A DNA stretch of 64,000 nt from contig CACNHX010000001.1 of NCBI GenBank assembly GCA_902620425.1, forward strand, positions 29,471 through 93,470, in the 5' to 3' direction. The notes under the pieces are model-generated. The model saw nothing but the letters and a program-made list of their open reading frames with translations. It did not search any database and had not been told where the DNA came from. Both the position numbers and the translations under genes were made by a program. Below, in pieces: positions 63,648 through 64,000 of this stretch; within the stretch, counting starts at the first letter, position 1; each line of letters opens with the position of its first letter. The DNA is from an uncultured Alphaproteobacteria bacterium. GTDB lineage: Bacteria > Pseudomonadota > Alphaproteobacteria > HIMB59 > GCA-002718135.

Positions 63648-64000
63648 ATGAAAAAAAATTTATTATTAATCATAATTTTAAATAGTTTTTTCATATTAAG
63701 TTTTTCATCAAATATATTTGCCAAAAAAGCAGCTATAGTAATCGATTTTGATACTGAAGAAGTTTTATTTGAAGTCAATGCTGATACAAGAAATTACCCA
63801 GCATCCTTAACAAAAATAATGACTCTCTACATAGTGTTTGATTATATTAATAAAGGAAAGCTTACTTATGATAGTCAACTAAGTGTATCAAATATTGCCG
63901 CTTCAAGATCACCAAGCAAACTTTATTTAGAGGCGGGATCAAGTATAAAAGTTAGAGATGCAATTAATGCACTCATAATTAAATCAGCAAATGATGTAGC
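63648..64000 (+). CDS. D-alanyl-D-alanine carboxypeptidase (S11 family), partial
   Basis: The first 117 codons of a gene that runs off the right edge. A signal peptide (KKNLLLIIILNSFFILSF core, cleavage near IFA) leads into the penicillin-binding region: the active serine and lysine in ASLTKIMT near residue 61, and SAND at about residue 113, matching the SxxK and SxN motifs of DacA-type enzymes. It trims peptidoglycan pentapeptides in the periplasm. The start is the ATG at 63648, with AAAGGAA just upstream; it is divergent from clpS. Confidence 0.9.
   Translation, partial: MKKNLLLIIILNSFFILSFSSNIFAKKAAIVIDFDTEEVLFEVNADTRNYPASLTKIMTLYIVFDYINKGKLTYDSQLSVSNIAASRSPSKLYLEAGSSIKVRDAINALIIKSANDV

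Overview
This is a compact, strongly AT-rich (by eye about 30% G+C) stretch of an alphaproteobacterial chromosome. Intergenic gaps are short, many stop and start codons overlap, the tRNAs encode their own CCA ends, and I see no insertion sequence, prophage or CRISPR. Gene content and order (tig-clpP-clpX-lon-hup followed by nuoA to nuoJ; murA-hisG-hisD-infA-yacG; clpS-clpA) point to a free-living, streamlined marine lineage near the SAR11/HIMB59 (AEGEAN-169) radiation. A P-II protein, an inosose dehydratase and a sugar ABC operon argue against core Pelagibacter. The placement is inference.

Layout. 1-8249 (minus): respiratory complex I genes nuoA-nuoJ, with nuoJ running off the left edge. 8350-14839 (minus): tRNA-Asp, tRNA-Val, HU, Lon, ClpX, ClpP, trigger factor, tRNA-Leu and tRNA-His, a protein quality-control block. 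14892-21570 (plus): aminotransferase, P-II, two tandem glutamine-riboswitch-like aptamers, glnA, parE and glpK. 21554-26190: glutamine amidotransferase, IolE, cytochrome c', two polar amino-acid ABC permeases and a GT9 glycosyltransferase. 26405-30315 (minus): tRNA-Phe, yacG, infA, hisD, hisG, murA and a small basic protein. 30325-32094: DUF2256 protein, a 10-TM putative manganese exporter and a divergent MntR-like regulator. 32260-47713 (minus): one long catabolic operon, in transcription order a sugar-binding protein, two permeases, four tandem ~720-residue ADP-ribosylglycohydrolase-like proteins, aldo/keto reductase, MFS transporter, nitrilase-type hydrolase and methyltransferase. 48018-64000: mixed housekeeping and small-molecule genes (HpcH aldolase, ABC-F ATPase, DsbA/GST-type proteins, PdxJ, LysE exporter, dipeptidase, cyclophilin, RidA, FemAB-like, ClpA/ClpS, DacA).

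The most unusual region is 35827-47713. A solute-binding protein with its own promoter and a hairpin downstream of it feeds two permeases. These are followed by four paralogous cytoplasmic enzymes, each with an ADP-ribosylglycohydrolase core carrying DDD and DTDCN acidic motifs plus two beta-rich C-terminal domains. I infer an uptake and catabolic system for an N- or O-glycosylated, possibly ribose-containing, compound; the substrate is unknown. The second point is nitrogen control: glnB and glnA are separated by two consecutive glutamine-aptamer-type RNAs, and the P-II protein has an altered T-loop.
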